A DNA stretch of 64,000 nt from Flavobacterium sinopsychrotolerans (GTDB lineage Bacteria; Bacteroidota; Bacteroidia; Flavobacteriales; Flavobacteriaceae): positions 172,636 to 236,635 of the forward strand of contig NZ_FODN01000005.1 in assembly GCF_900110375.1 (NCBI RefSeq), written 5' to 3'. The position numbers and the translations under genes are program-made. The notes below the pieces were generated by a model. It did no database searches. It saw only the letters and a program-made list of their open reading frames with translations, and was not told the DNA's origin. Below are positions 52,928 through 60,832 of this stretch, piece after piece (position 1 is the first letter of the stretch; each line of letters begins with the position of its first letter).

Positions 52928-53488
52928 ATGAAAACAAAAAATCAACTCGTAAGCATATTATTTTTAATGCTATTATTCATGTTCACTGCCTGTGCACAAA
53001 CAACAAAAAAACAAGGAAATACAAAAAAAACTATCATAATGGAAAATACAATCAAAAAAACCGGAAATCCGTATTATTCCAATACGGATACAACAAAACT
53101 CAATGTTAATGATGCCGAATGGAAAAAAGTATTACCCGAAGATGTCTATGAAGTAACCCGTAATGCGGATACAGAAAGACCTTTTACAGGAAAATATTGG
53201 AATACAGATGACAAAGGAACCTATTATTGTGCGGCTTGTGGTAACAAACTATTTCGTTCCGGTGCCAAATTTTCAAGCAATTGTGGCTGGCCAAGCTTTT
53301 TTGAGCAGGAAAACAAAAACAGTGTGGTTTATAAAACTGATAATTCTCTCGGAATGGAAAGAATTGAAGCACTTTGCGGAAGATGTGATGGTCATTTAGG
53401 ACATCTTTTTGATGACGGACCAGAACCAACCAAAAAAAGATACTGTATGAATTCTATCGCACTTGACTTTATTCCTGATACAAAATAA
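52928..53488 (+). CDS. msrB: Peptide-methionine (R)-S-oxide reductase, exported lipoprotein
   Basis: Reduces the R form of methionine sulfoxide in oxidised proteins. The 186-residue protein begins with a lipoprotein signal ending FMFTAC (Cys22), so it acts outside the cytoplasm. Zinc cysteines are Cys101/104 (CAAC) and Cys150/153 (CGRC). Catalytic Cys173 lies in RYCMNSIALDF, and Cys119 (SNCGWPSFF) may be the resolving residue. msrA follows 84 nt later, also with a signal peptide, so the pair forms an envelope repair system. How it receives electrons is not evident here. Confidence 0.95.
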   Translation: MKTKNQLVSILFLMLLFMFTACAQTTKKQGNTKKTIIMENTIKKTGNPYYSNTDTTKLNVNDAEWKKVLPEDVYEVTRNADTERPFTGKYWNTDDKGTYYCAACGNKLFRSGAKFSSNCGWPSFFEQENKNSVVYKTDNSLGMERIEALCGRCDGHLGHLFDDGPEPTKKRYCMNSIALDFIPDTK

Positions 53489-53494
53489 GATGAA

Positions 53495-53559
53495 ATCGCC
53501 AAGATTCAAAATCAAAATAATACCAAAGAATGGCGATACCATATTCCAATAAAAAATAA
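53495..53559 (+). promoter_or_regulatory. Structured leader with 9-codon upstream frame (MAIPYSNKK)
   Basis: Outer stem ATCGCCA (53495-53501) with TGGCGAT (53531-53537), 29-nt interior. A frame starting at ATG 53530 encodes MAIPYSNKK and stops at 53557-53559, 13 nt before the msrA ATG. Sequence and layout resemble the leader at 48106-48180. Confidence 0.45.
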
Positions 53560-53572
53560 ATATTATCTACGT

Positions 53573-54199
53573 ATGAAAAATATATTTTTAATTATACTAT
53601 TGGTCTCATTTGGTATGTTTGGACAAAATAGGTCAACTGATAAAACTAAAAAACAATCCAATCTTGAAACCATCACTCTAGCCGGCGGGTGTTATTGGTG
53701 TGTAGAGGCTGTTTATGAGAATCTTATTGGAGTACAATCAGCAATCTCAGGATTTGCAGGTGGCAAAAATATGAATCCTACCTATGAAGATGTGTCGACC
53801 GGAAGATCCGGTTATGCCGAAGTGGTCCAGATTACTTATGATAAAAACGTAACGAATCTGGATGAGATTTTCAAAGTCTTTTTTACAGTTCATGATCCAA
53901 CCACGCTAAATCGTCAAGGCGCGGATGTAGGAACACAATACCGTTCTGTCATTTTTTATAAAAATGAAGCACAAAAGAAAGCTGCACAAACAGTTATCAA
54001 TGACCTGAAAAAAGCTAAGATTTATGACAGCCCAATAGTGACCACTTTAGAACCGCTGACAAAATTTTACAAAGCCGAATCTTACCATCAAAATTATTAT
54101 GAAAATAATAAAACGCAACCCTACTGCAAAATGGTTATTCAACCAAAAATGGAGAAATTTGAAAAACTATTTAAGAGCAAAATAAAGACCAAAAAATAG
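53573..54199 (+). CDS. msrA: Peptide-methionine (S)-S-oxide reductase, exported
   Basis: Reduces the S form of methionine sulfoxide. The 208-residue protein has a signal peptide (MKNIFLIILLVSFGMFGQ) and catalytic Cys40 in GGCYWCVEA. Family motifs VQSAISGFAGG, YRSVIFY and YHQNYYENN are present; the Cys in TQPYCKMVIQP probably resolves the disulfide. It pairs with the exported msrB upstream. The 84-nt spacer holds a structured leader with a small reading frame, so msrA may be tuned separately. A solo insertion-sequence end lies just after the stop. Confidence 0.95.
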   Translation: MKNIFLIILLVSFGMFGQNRSTDKTKKQSNLETITLAGGCYWCVEAVYENLIGVQSAISGFAGGKNMNPTYEDVSTGRSGYAEVVQITYDKNVTNLDEIFKVFFTVHDPTTLNRQGADVGTQYRSVIFYKNEAQKKAAQTVINDLKKAKIYDSPIVTTLEPLTKFYKAESYHQNYYENNKTQPYCKMVIQPKMEKFEKLFKSKIKTKK

Positions 54200-54201
54200 A
54201 A

Positions 54202-54226
54202 TGTCCAGTCCTGAAAAAACGACAAA
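54202..54226 (+). mobile_element. Solo remnant of an IS terminal inverted repeat
   Basis: TGTCCAGTCCTGAAAAAACG (54202-54221) matches the ends of the IS3-family element in this window (TGTC..GTCCT.AAA.A.CGATACA at 62220 and 63587-63612). No transposase sequence or second end is visible nearby. It lies 2 nt after the msrA stop codon. Confidence 0.55.
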
Positions 54227-54260
54227 AAGGCCTCTAATCTGACTTCAATTTCTGCTTGCT

Positions 54261-55823
54261 CTATTTATTCAAAATCGCACCAATCATCAACGCACATTTC
54301 TCGCCATCAATAGCGGCAGATATAATTCCGCCTGCATAACCTGCGCCTTCTCCGCAAGGATATAAACCTTTTATTTGAACGTGCTCATAAGTCAACGGAT
54401 CTCTGGGAATACGCACCGGTGATGATGTTCTTGATTCTGGAGCATGAAGTATGGCTTCATTGGTCAAATAACCACGCATCGATTTTCCAAATTCAGTAAA
54501 TCCTTCTCGCAAAATTTGCGTTAAAAATCCAGGAAAAACCTGTCCCATTTCTACTGAAGTCGTTCCGGGAACATATGACGTTTTAGGAATATCCGATGAA
54601 ACTCTGTTTTGTGTAAAATCAACCATGCGTTGCGCAGGAACCTTTTGGCTTTCACCGGCCAAGTGCCAGGCGCGTTGCTCGATACTTTTTTGAAATTCCA
54701 TTCCGGCCAAAGCACCAAATTTAGCAAACGGTTTAAAATCTTCCAGTTGCAATTCGATTACAATTCCGGAATTGGCAGTAGCCTGATCTCTTTTGGATGG
54801 TGACCAACCATTGGTAACCACTTCGCCGGGACTCGTAGCACAAGGCGCAATCACGCCACCGGGACACATACAAAAGGAATACATTCCCCTTCCTCCTACT
54901 TGTTTGACGATCGAATACGGAGCGGGAGGTAAGAATTCCCCACGATAATCACAACTGTACTGAATACTGTCAATTAACGATTGTGGATGTTCGGCTCTAA
55001 CGCCCAAGGCAAAAGGTTTAGCTTCGATAAAAATCTGTTTCCGATCCAACAATTCAAATATATCACGCGCAGAATGGCCTGTGGCCAAAATGAGTTTATT
55101 GGCAAGAATCGTTTCCCCTTTGTGAGTGACGATGCCTTGCACTTCATTATTTTTTATTAAAATATCGGTTAATCGGGTTTCAAACAAAACCTGTCCACCA
55201 CATTCGATAATTTTCTCTCGAATGTCCTGAATGATTTGTGGTAATTTGTTGGTACCAATATGAGGATGCGCTTCAATCAAAATATCTTCCGAAGCTCCAA
55301 AAGCGACAAACAATTCCAAAACGCGCGTTACATCACCTCTTTTTTTAGAACGGGTGTATAGCTTCCCGTCTGAATAGGTTCCTGCTCCGCCTTCGCCAAA
55401 ACAATAATTGGAATCTTCATTGACAAGATGATCCACATTGATGGCTTTCAAATCTCGACGTCTGCCGCGAACGTCTTTTCCACGCTCAACAACAATTGGT
55501 TTCAACCCCAATTCTATCAATTGCAAAGCAGCAAAAAGTCCGGCAGGTCCAGCGCCAACAACAATTACTTCTTGAGCTCCAGCCACATTACCATAATCTG
55601 GAAGTTGTATTTTTTGCTCTTGAAAAGGTTCTCCTTTCAAATAGATTGCAACCTTAAGATTTATTTTTATCGCTTTTTGACGGGCATCAATCGATCGTTT
55701 TAAAATAGAAACATGCTGAATTTCATTTACAGAAACGGTAATTTGTTTCGATAAATGATTTTTCAACAATAAATCATTTGCTGCAATTTCTGGAGAGACT
55801 TGTAATAATAGTTCTTGAGGCAT
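54261..55823 (-). CDS. NAD(P)/FAD-dependent oxidoreductase, COG2509 type
   Basis: A 520-residue flavoprotein of an uncharacterised dehydrogenase family. Residues 1-80 form a small N-terminal domain. The dinucleotide motif VVGAGPAGLFAALQLIELGL starts at about 88; the conserved GEGGAGTYSDGKLYTR, CMCPGGVI and the C-terminal GLYPCGEGAGYAGGI follow. Reaction and substrate are unknown. It is monocistronic, with an AT-rich region holding a TTTAGATTATT-type hairpin directly upstream. Confidence 0.9.
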   Translation of the reverse strand: MPQELLLQVSPEIAANDLLLKNHLSKQITVSVNEIQHVSILKRSIDARQKAIKINLKVAIYLKGEPFQEQKIQLPDYGNVAGAQEVIVVGAGPAGLFAALQLIELGLKPIVVERGKDVRGRRRDLKAINVDHLVNEDSNYCFGEGGAGTYSDGKLYTRSKKRGDVTRVLELFVAFGASEDILIEAHPHIGTNKLPQIIQDIREKIIECGGQVLFETRLTDILIKNNEVQGIVTHKGETILANKLILATGHSARDIFELLDRKQIFIEAKPFALGVRAEHPQSLIDSIQYSCDYRGEFLPPAPYSIVKQVGGRGMYSFCMCPGGVIAPCATSPGEVVTNGWSPSKRDQATANSGIVIELQLEDFKPFAKFGALAGMEFQKSIEQRAWHLAGESQKVPAQRMVDFTQNRVSSDIPKTSYVPGTTSVEMGQVFPGFLTQILREGFTEFGKSMRGYLTNEAILHAPESRTSSPVRIPRDPLTYEHVQIKGLYPCGEGAGYAGGIISAAIDGEKCALMIGAILNK

Positions 55824-55950
55824 TTTTTTAGATTATTCGATTTTTAGATTATTTGACTTTTAAAAAGGTCTAAAATAATCCAGGTACAAAAGTAGTATTT
55901 TGTACTGACTTCTTGTTATTGAAAGAAGAATCCATTTTCAAATTTTCAAA

Positions 55951-55984
55951 TTTGCCTATTTTCGAATTAGACTTTGTAACTTTG
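55951..55984 (+). promoter_or_regulatory. Promoter TTTG-N22-TAACTTTG
   Basis: A -33 TTTG (55951-55954) and -7 TAACTTTG (55977-55984) with 22-bp spacing, 35 nt before the gene at 56020. The spacing equals that of the htpG promoter. Confidence 0.6.
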
Positions 55985-56019
55985 GTGCTTTAAATCTATG
56001 AACCATAGAACCTAATAAA

Positions 56020-56259
56020 ATGTCTAGAAAAATAAAACTGATTTGGGATTTCCGTGGACCAGCATCCGCAAAAACGGCTGAACACCATGAAATTCATTTG
56101 AAAGAATACATCGCTATTGAAAAATTACCATTGAATATAACAGGCTTCGAAATTCAGAGCGAGATGCAAGCCATTGCTTTTATGGTTGTCACCGATGAAA
56201 ATATGATTCAGGTTCGCGATGCTTTGAAACCGCATCGAGGAGAGTTGTATACAGCCTAA
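56020..56259 (+). CDS. Small conserved-looking protein of unknown function
   Basis: A 79-residue soluble protein, MSRKIKLIWDFRGPASAKTA then EHHEIHLKEYIAIEKLPL, ending ALKPHRGELYTA. The alternation suggests an alpha/beta fold with a His-rich centre (AEHHEIHLKEY). I do not recognise a named family. A good promoter precedes it and a long hairpin follows. It is convergent with recQ. Confidence 0.75.
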   Translation: MSRKIKLIWDFRGPASAKTAEHHEIHLKEYIAIEKLPLNITGFEIQSEMQAIAFMVVTDENMIQVRDALKPHRGELYTA

Positions 56260-56340
56260 AGTCATAAAGTCGAAGCTCTAAAGGTAAAAAACACCAAACC
56301 GGCTAAAACTTTTGACTTTAAGACCTTAGACTTTATGACT
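56258..56340. repeat. AAGTC-type hairpin between convergent genes
   Basis: AGTCATAAAGTC (56260-56271) is exactly complementary to 56329-56340. The interior continues imperfectly (CTCTAAAGG with CCTTAGA), giving a long stem with bulges. It overlaps the stop codons of both the small gene and recQ, so it may end both transcripts. Same sequence class as 1811-1878 and 15494-15540. Confidence 0.65.
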
Positions 56341-58534
56341 AATTTGCCACTTCGCTGATGAATTTAATTCGCATCAAACGCAATTCATCAATATCATAAT
56401 CCCCTTCAAATTCCTTGAGTGCGTTTTCTATATTATCGGATTCGGATTCCATGAAATAATCGTGAATTTCTTCCTGCTGATCATCATCAAGCATATCATC
56501 AATCCAATATTTGATATTCAGTTTGGTTCCGGAATACACAATTTGCTCCATTTCTTTAATTAGAGCATCCATGTTAATTCCTTTGGCGGAAGCGATATCA
56601 TCCAATGATAATTTTCTGTCGATATTTTGAATAATATAGAGTTTATTTACGGAGTTAACCCCGGTAGATTTAACTACTAAATCCTCAGGACGAATGATGT
56701 CGTTTTCGGCAACATATCGGCTGATTAATTCTAAAAAATCCTTGCCGTATTTTTTAGCTTTTCCTTCTCCAACCCCATGAATATTGATTAATTCTTCTTG
56801 GGAAATCGGATATTTCAGAGCCATATCTTCCAGTGATGGATCTTGAAAAACTACAAAAGGCGGAACACCAACTTTTTTGGCTACTTTTTTACGCAAATCA
56901 CGCAACATACCCATCAGAACTTCATCAGCAACTCCTGTAGATTTTGAAGCCGTTACAATAGCTTCGTCTACGGTCTCATTATATTCATGATCTTCGGACA
57001 TCATGAAGGATTCTCGGTTTTTAATAAAATCCAATCCTTTCTTAGTAATTTTTACGATGCCATAGGTTTCAATATCTTTCGATAAAAACCCAGCAACAAG
57101 AACTTGTCGCAATAAGGCCATCCAGTATTTTTCATCATGATCGGAACCACATCCAAAAAAAGATTGTGTGTCTGTTCTGTGTGCTTTAATCACTGCATTG
57201 ACACGACCAATCAAGGTAAAAACAATTTCTTTTGATTTGTATAAATGCTTTGTATCTCGAACCACTTCCAGTAGTTGCACTACTTGGTCTATGGCTTCGA
57301 CTTTTGTTTTCGGGTTACGAACATTGTCATCCATATCAGCGCCTTCGCCATTAACATCATCAAATTCCTCTCCGAAATAATGAAGAAGAAATCTCCTTCT
57401 GGACATTGAAGTTTCCGCATAAGCTACGACTTCCTGCAATAAGGCAAATCCTATTTCCTGTTCGGCAACAGGTTTCCCTGACATGAATTTTTCTAATTTT
57501 TCGACATCTTTATAAGAGTAATAGGCTAGACAATGACCTTCACCTCCGTCACGACCGGCACGACCCGTTTCCTGATAATAACTTTCCAATGATTTAGGAA
57601 TATCATGGTGAATTACAAAACGAACATCCGGCTTGTCAATTCCCATCCCAAAAGCGATTGTTGCCACTACCACATCTACATCTTCCATTAGAAACATATC
57701 CTGATGTCTGGCACGGGTTTTAGCATCTAACCCCGCATGGTACGGCACAGCACTTATGCCGTTTACCTGCAAAACTTCGGCAATAGCCTCTACTTTTTTG
57801 CGGCTTAAACAATATATAATACCGGACTTCCCTTTATGTTGTTTGATAAAACGAATAATATCCGATTCGATATTCTTCGTTTTAGTACGCACTTCATAAT
57901 ATAAGTTAGGTCTGTTGAATGATGCCTTAAAAGTAGTCGCATCAGTCATATCCAAATTTTTCAGAATATCTTCTTGTACTTTTGGCGTAGCAGTTGCAGT
58001 TAAACCTATAATGGGCACATCTCCCAGTTGCTTGATAATGTGCTTTAAGTTTCTGTATTCTGGTCTAAAATCATGTCCCCACTCTGAAATACAATGGGCT
58101 TCATCAATAGCTACAAAAGATATAGTAACGTTTTTTAGAAAGTTCACGTATTCTTCCTTAGTCAAAGACTCTGGAGCAACATACAATAACTTCGTCAATC
58201 CGGAAGTAATGTCTTTTTTTACTTGGGCAATTTCAGTCTTAGTAAGAGAAGAGTTTAAAACATGGGCAACGCCATTTTCAGAAGATAAACTTCTAATGGC
58301 ATCCACCTGATTTTTCATCAAAGCGATTAAAGGTGATACTACGATAGCAGTTCCCTCCTGAATTAAAGCGGGCAATTGATAACAAAGTGATTTTCCTCCT
58401 CCTGTGGGCATAATAACAAATGTGTTTTGCTTATTAAGAAGACTTTTAATGACTTGTTCTTGCAAACCCTTAAATTGGCTGAAGCCAAAATATTTCTTTA
58501 ATTCTTTGTGTATATCAATTTCGTTTGAATTCAT
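56339..58534 (-). CDS. recQ: ATP-dependent DNA helicase RecQ, zinc cysteines absent
   Basis: Superfamily 2, 3'-5' DNA helicase for recombination and fork repair. The 731-residue protein has Walker A MPTGGGKSLCYQLP, the DEAH box AIDEAHCISEWGHDFRP, and motif VI HHDIPKSLESYYQETGRAGRDG. A winged-helix RQC region (about 400-520) and an HRDC domain (about 560-650: MALKYPISQEELINIHGVGEGKAKKYG) follow. In place of the four zinc cysteines usual after the helicase core, this protein has SMSRRRFLLHYFGEEFDDVN and no CxxC. The C-terminal extension (about 650-731) is acidic. Divergent from kdsD. Confidence 0.95.
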   Translation of the reverse strand: MNSNEIDIHKELKKYFGFSQFKGLQEQVIKSLLNKQNTFVIMPTGGGKSLCYQLPALIQEGTAIVVSPLIALMKNQVDAIRSLSSENGVAHVLNSSLTKTEIAQVKKDITSGLTKLLYVAPESLTKEEYVNFLKNVTISFVAIDEAHCISEWGHDFRPEYRNLKHIIKQLGDVPIIGLTATATPKVQEDILKNLDMTDATTFKASFNRPNLYYEVRTKTKNIESDIIRFIKQHKGKSGIIYCLSRKKVEAIAEVLQVNGISAVPYHAGLDAKTRARHQDMFLMEDVDVVVATIAFGMGIDKPDVRFVIHHDIPKSLESYYQETGRAGRDGGEGHCLAYYSYKDVEKLEKFMSGKPVAEQEIGFALLQEVVAYAETSMSRRRFLLHYFGEEFDDVNGEGADMDDNVRNPKTKVEAIDQVVQLLEVVRDTKHLYKSKEIVFTLIGRVNAVIKAHRTDTQSFFGCGSDHDEKYWMALLRQVLVAGFLSKDIETYGIVKITKKGLDFIKNRESFMMSEDHEYNETVDEAIVTASKSTGVADEVLMGMLRDLRKKVAKKVGVPPFVVFQDPSLEDMALKYPISQEELINIHGVGEGKAKKYGKDFLELISRYVAENDIIRPEDLVVKSTGVNSVNKLYIIQNIDRKLSLDDIASAKGINMDALIKEMEQIVYSGTKLNIKYWIDDMLDDDQQEEIHDYFMESESDNIENALKEFEGDYDIDELRLMRIKFISEVAN

Positions 58535-58557
58535 TCTTTATTATGTGGTATTTTGTA

Positions 58558-58565
58558 TAAATTTG
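58558..58565 (+). promoter_or_regulatory. -7 box TAAATTTG of the kdsD operon
   Basis: Exact TAnnTTTG, 54 nt before the proposed TTG start of kdsD and downstream of the recQ start. It argues against the longer kdsD frame beginning at 58404 inside recQ. Confidence 0.55.
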
Positions 58566-58619
58566 CAACACCTAAAGGTACAAATTTCTTTTACACATAC
58601 AAATTTTAATCATTCTGTT

Positions 58620-59585
58620 TTGATCACTAAAGAAAATATATTGGCCAGTGCCAAAAAAACCATTTTATCGGAAAGTAAATCGATTGCAAAACTTACTGAT
58701 TATCTGGATGAAAATTTCATCGAAGCTACTCAAAAAATTTACAATTCTAAAGGAAGACTAGTAGTTACAGGGATTGGAAAAAGTGCAATTATTGCTCAAA
58801 AAATGGTTGCTTCTTTTAATTCTACCGGAACGCCTTCGCTTTTTCTTCATGCTTCAGAGGCCATTCATGGAGATTTAGGAATGATTCAAAACGAGGATGT
58901 GATTATTTGCATTTCAAAGAGTGGTAACAGTCCGGAAATAAAAGTCCTAGTCCCGCTCTTAAAACGTTTTGGAAACGCTTTGATTGCAATAACCGGAAAC
59001 ATGACCTCCTTTTTAGCTAAAGGCTCTGATTTTGTTCTCAACACCACAGTAGATGCCGAGTCTTGTCCGAATAATTTGGCTCCAACAAATAGCACTACCG
59101 CACAGTTAGTGATGGGGGACGCCATTACCGTTTGCCTGATGGAAATGCGCGATTTTAAACCCGAAGATTTTGCCGTCTACCATCCTGGAGGCGCATTGGG
59201 TAAGAAATTATTGTTACGTGTAAAAGACATGTTGGAACACAGCTTAAAACCTATGGTTGCAGCGGACGCTTCTATTAAGAAAGTCATTTTCGAAATTTCA
59301 GAAAAACGTCTTGGTGTAACTGCCGTGGTTGAAAATGACAAAGTAATTGGAATCATTACCGATGGTGACATTCGAAGAATGCTAAGTGACAGAGATACTT
59401 TTGCCGATTTAATTGCGAAAGACATTATGACAAAAAATCCAAAAACAACTTCTTCGGACGCTATGGTAGTGGAAGCATTGAATATAATGGAAGATTTTTC
59501 GATCACGCAATTAGTAGTTGAAGACAATACTGAATACAAAGGCATATTGCACTTACACGATATTTTAAAAGAAGGAATACTATAA
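58620..59585 (+). CDS. kdsD: Arabinose-5-phosphate isomerase (KpsF/GutQ family)
   Basis: Converts ribulose 5-phosphate to arabinose 5-phosphate, the precursor of Kdo in lipopolysaccharide. The SIS sugar-isomerase domain (about 30-180: VVTGIGKSAIIAQKMVASFN, HASEAIHGDLGM) precedes two CBS domains (about 200-320). The best start is TTG at 58620 (321 residues), since residues ITKENILASAKKTI align with family N-termini and no ATG is close. The longer frame from 58404 would run through the promoter and into recQ. tatC overlaps the stop by one base. Confidence 0.93.
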   Translation: MITKENILASAKKTILSESKSIAKLTDYLDENFIEATQKIYNSKGRLVVTGIGKSAIIAQKMVASFNSTGTPSLFLHASEAIHGDLGMIQNEDVIICISKSGNSPEIKVLVPLLKRFGNALIAITGNMTSFLAKGSDFVLNTTVDAESCPNNLAPTNSTTAQLVMGDAITVCLMEMRDFKPEDFAVYHPGGALGKKLLLRVKDMLEHSLKPMVAADASIKKVIFEISEKRLGVTAVVENDKVIGIITDGDIRRMLSDRDTFADLIAKDIMTKNPKTTSSDAMVVEALNIMEDFSITQLVVEDNTEYKGILHLHDILKEGIL

Positions 59586-60400
59586 TGGCAAAAAAAAACT
59601 TAAACGAAATGTCGTTTTTAGATCATCTTGAAGAATTAAGATGGTTATTAGTTCGAAGTACAATTGCAATATTAATTTTGGCTACCGTCACTTTTTTCAT
59701 AAGTGATTATATTTTTGATGTCATCATTTTTGGTCCAACAAATGCTAATTTTATAACCTATCGATTTTTTTGTGATTTGTCCAATCAATTGGGTTTTGCC
59801 GAAAGCATTTGCGTAACGGAAATGCCTTTCATCATCCAAAACACGAATATGGAGGGTCAGATTAACGTTTTAATTTGGACGTGTATAACAGCCGGATTTA
59901 TTCTTGGTTTCCCATTCATCCTATGGGAAGTTTGGAAATTTATAAGTCCTGCATTATATGATACGGAGAAAAAACACGCGAAACTTTTCATCTTTTCATC
60001 CTCATTACTTTTCTTTTTGGGCGTGCTCTTCGGTTATTATGTAATTGTGCCGATGTCTGTCAATTTTTTCGCTACATTCACCATCAGTGATGTTGTAAAA
60101 AACCAATTTAGTATTGACTCCTACATTGGACTTGTAAAAACAAGTGTTATTGCGTGTGGACTGTTTTTTGAATTACCAATAATAATCTATTTCTTGACCA
60201 AGTTAGGATTGGTAACACCAGTCTTCTTAAGAAAATACTGGAAATATGCCGTAATCATTATTCTTATAGTTGCCGCAATTGTAACTCCACCGGATGTGGT
60301 GAGTCAAATAATTGTAACCATACCAATGTTATTAATTTATGAAGCAAGCATCTTAATTTCAAAAATAGTAGTAAAAAATCAAAAAAAAGTAAATGGCTGA
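59585..60400 (+). CDS. tatC: Sec-independent protein translocase subunit TatC
   Basis: Receptor core of the twin-arginine pathway, which exports folded proteins. The 271-residue protein has six hydrophobic helices and the signal-peptide-binding N-terminal motif FLDHLEELRWLLVRS. The loop FPFILWEVWKFISPALY and the end ATVTPPD-like IVTPPDVVSQI are typical. It overlaps kdsD by one base (TAATG) and the next gene by 8 bases, so the operon is tight. tatA is not next to it. Confidence 0.97.
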   Translation: MAKKNLNEMSFLDHLEELRWLLVRSTIAILILATVTFFISDYIFDVIIFGPTNANFITYRFFCDLSNQLGFAESICVTEMPFIIQNTNMEGQINVLIWTCITAGFILGFPFILWEVWKFISPALYDTEKKHAKLFIFSSSLLFFLGVLFGYYVIVPMSVNFFATFTISDVVKNQFSIDSYIGLVKTSVIACGLFFELPIIIYFLTKLGLVTPVFLRKYWKYAVIIILIVAAIVTPPDVVSQIIVTIPMLLIYEASILISKIVVKNQKKVNG

Positions 60401-60746
60401 TATAATTGAAGAATTCAACGAGTACCGTTCTAAAATGAACGAAAAATTATTGGCAGACAATAATAAAATTGTAAAGAGAATTTTTAATCTAGATACCAAT
60501 GCATATGCAGCAGGTGCTCTGGATGTAAAAACCAAAGAATTACTGGGATTGGTGGCTTCGGCAGTTTTACGTTGCGATGACTGTGTAAAATACCATTTGG
60601 AAACCAGCCATAAAGAAGGTGTTACCAAAGAAGAAATGATGGAAGCTATGGGAATCGCAACACTTGTTGGCGGAACTATTGTAGTGCCTCATTTACGTAG
60701 AGCGTATGAATTCTGGGAAGCATTAGAAGAAACTGCAACCAAATAA
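60393..60746 (+). CDS. Carboxymuconolactone decarboxylase (AhpD-like) family protein
   Basis: A 117-residue small helical protein with the redox motif Cys61-DD-Cys64 and His68 (CDDCVKYHLE), as in AhpD-like alkylhydroperoxidase proteins. The C-terminal part MMEAMGIATLVGGTIVVPHLRRA is typical. It may act as a thiol peroxidase or disulfide reductant; the family is loosely characterised. It overlaps tatC by 8 nt and precedes lptB, a neighbourhood that I recall as conserved in flavobacteria. Confidence 0.9.
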   Translation: MADIIEEFNEYRSKMNEKLLADNNKIVKRIFNLDTNAYAAGALDVKTKELLGLVASAVLRCDDCVKYHLETSHKEGVTKEEMMEAMGIATLVGGTIVVPHLRRAYEFWEALEETATK

Positions 60747-60766
60747 TTTGTTAAGAAACTAAATAG

Positions 60767-60807
60767 TTTAATCGGTTATTTGTTTATTTGATGAATAACC
60801 GATTAAA
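60767..60807 (+). repeat. Intergenic hairpin TTTAATCGGTTATT
   Basis: 14-bp perfect inverted repeat (60767-60780 with 60794-60807, 13-nt loop), followed by the half-site ATTAAACGATTAAAT before lptB. Architecture matches the other spacer hairpins between co-directional genes; there is no U-tract. Confidence 0.65.
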
Positions 60808-60832
60808 ATATTAAACGATTAAATCTAAGAAC

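Noticed and set aside
58404..58619. Longer kdsD frame beginning inside recQ
   Set aside because: It runs through the intergenic promoter and antisense to recQ; the added residues do not resemble the SIS family.
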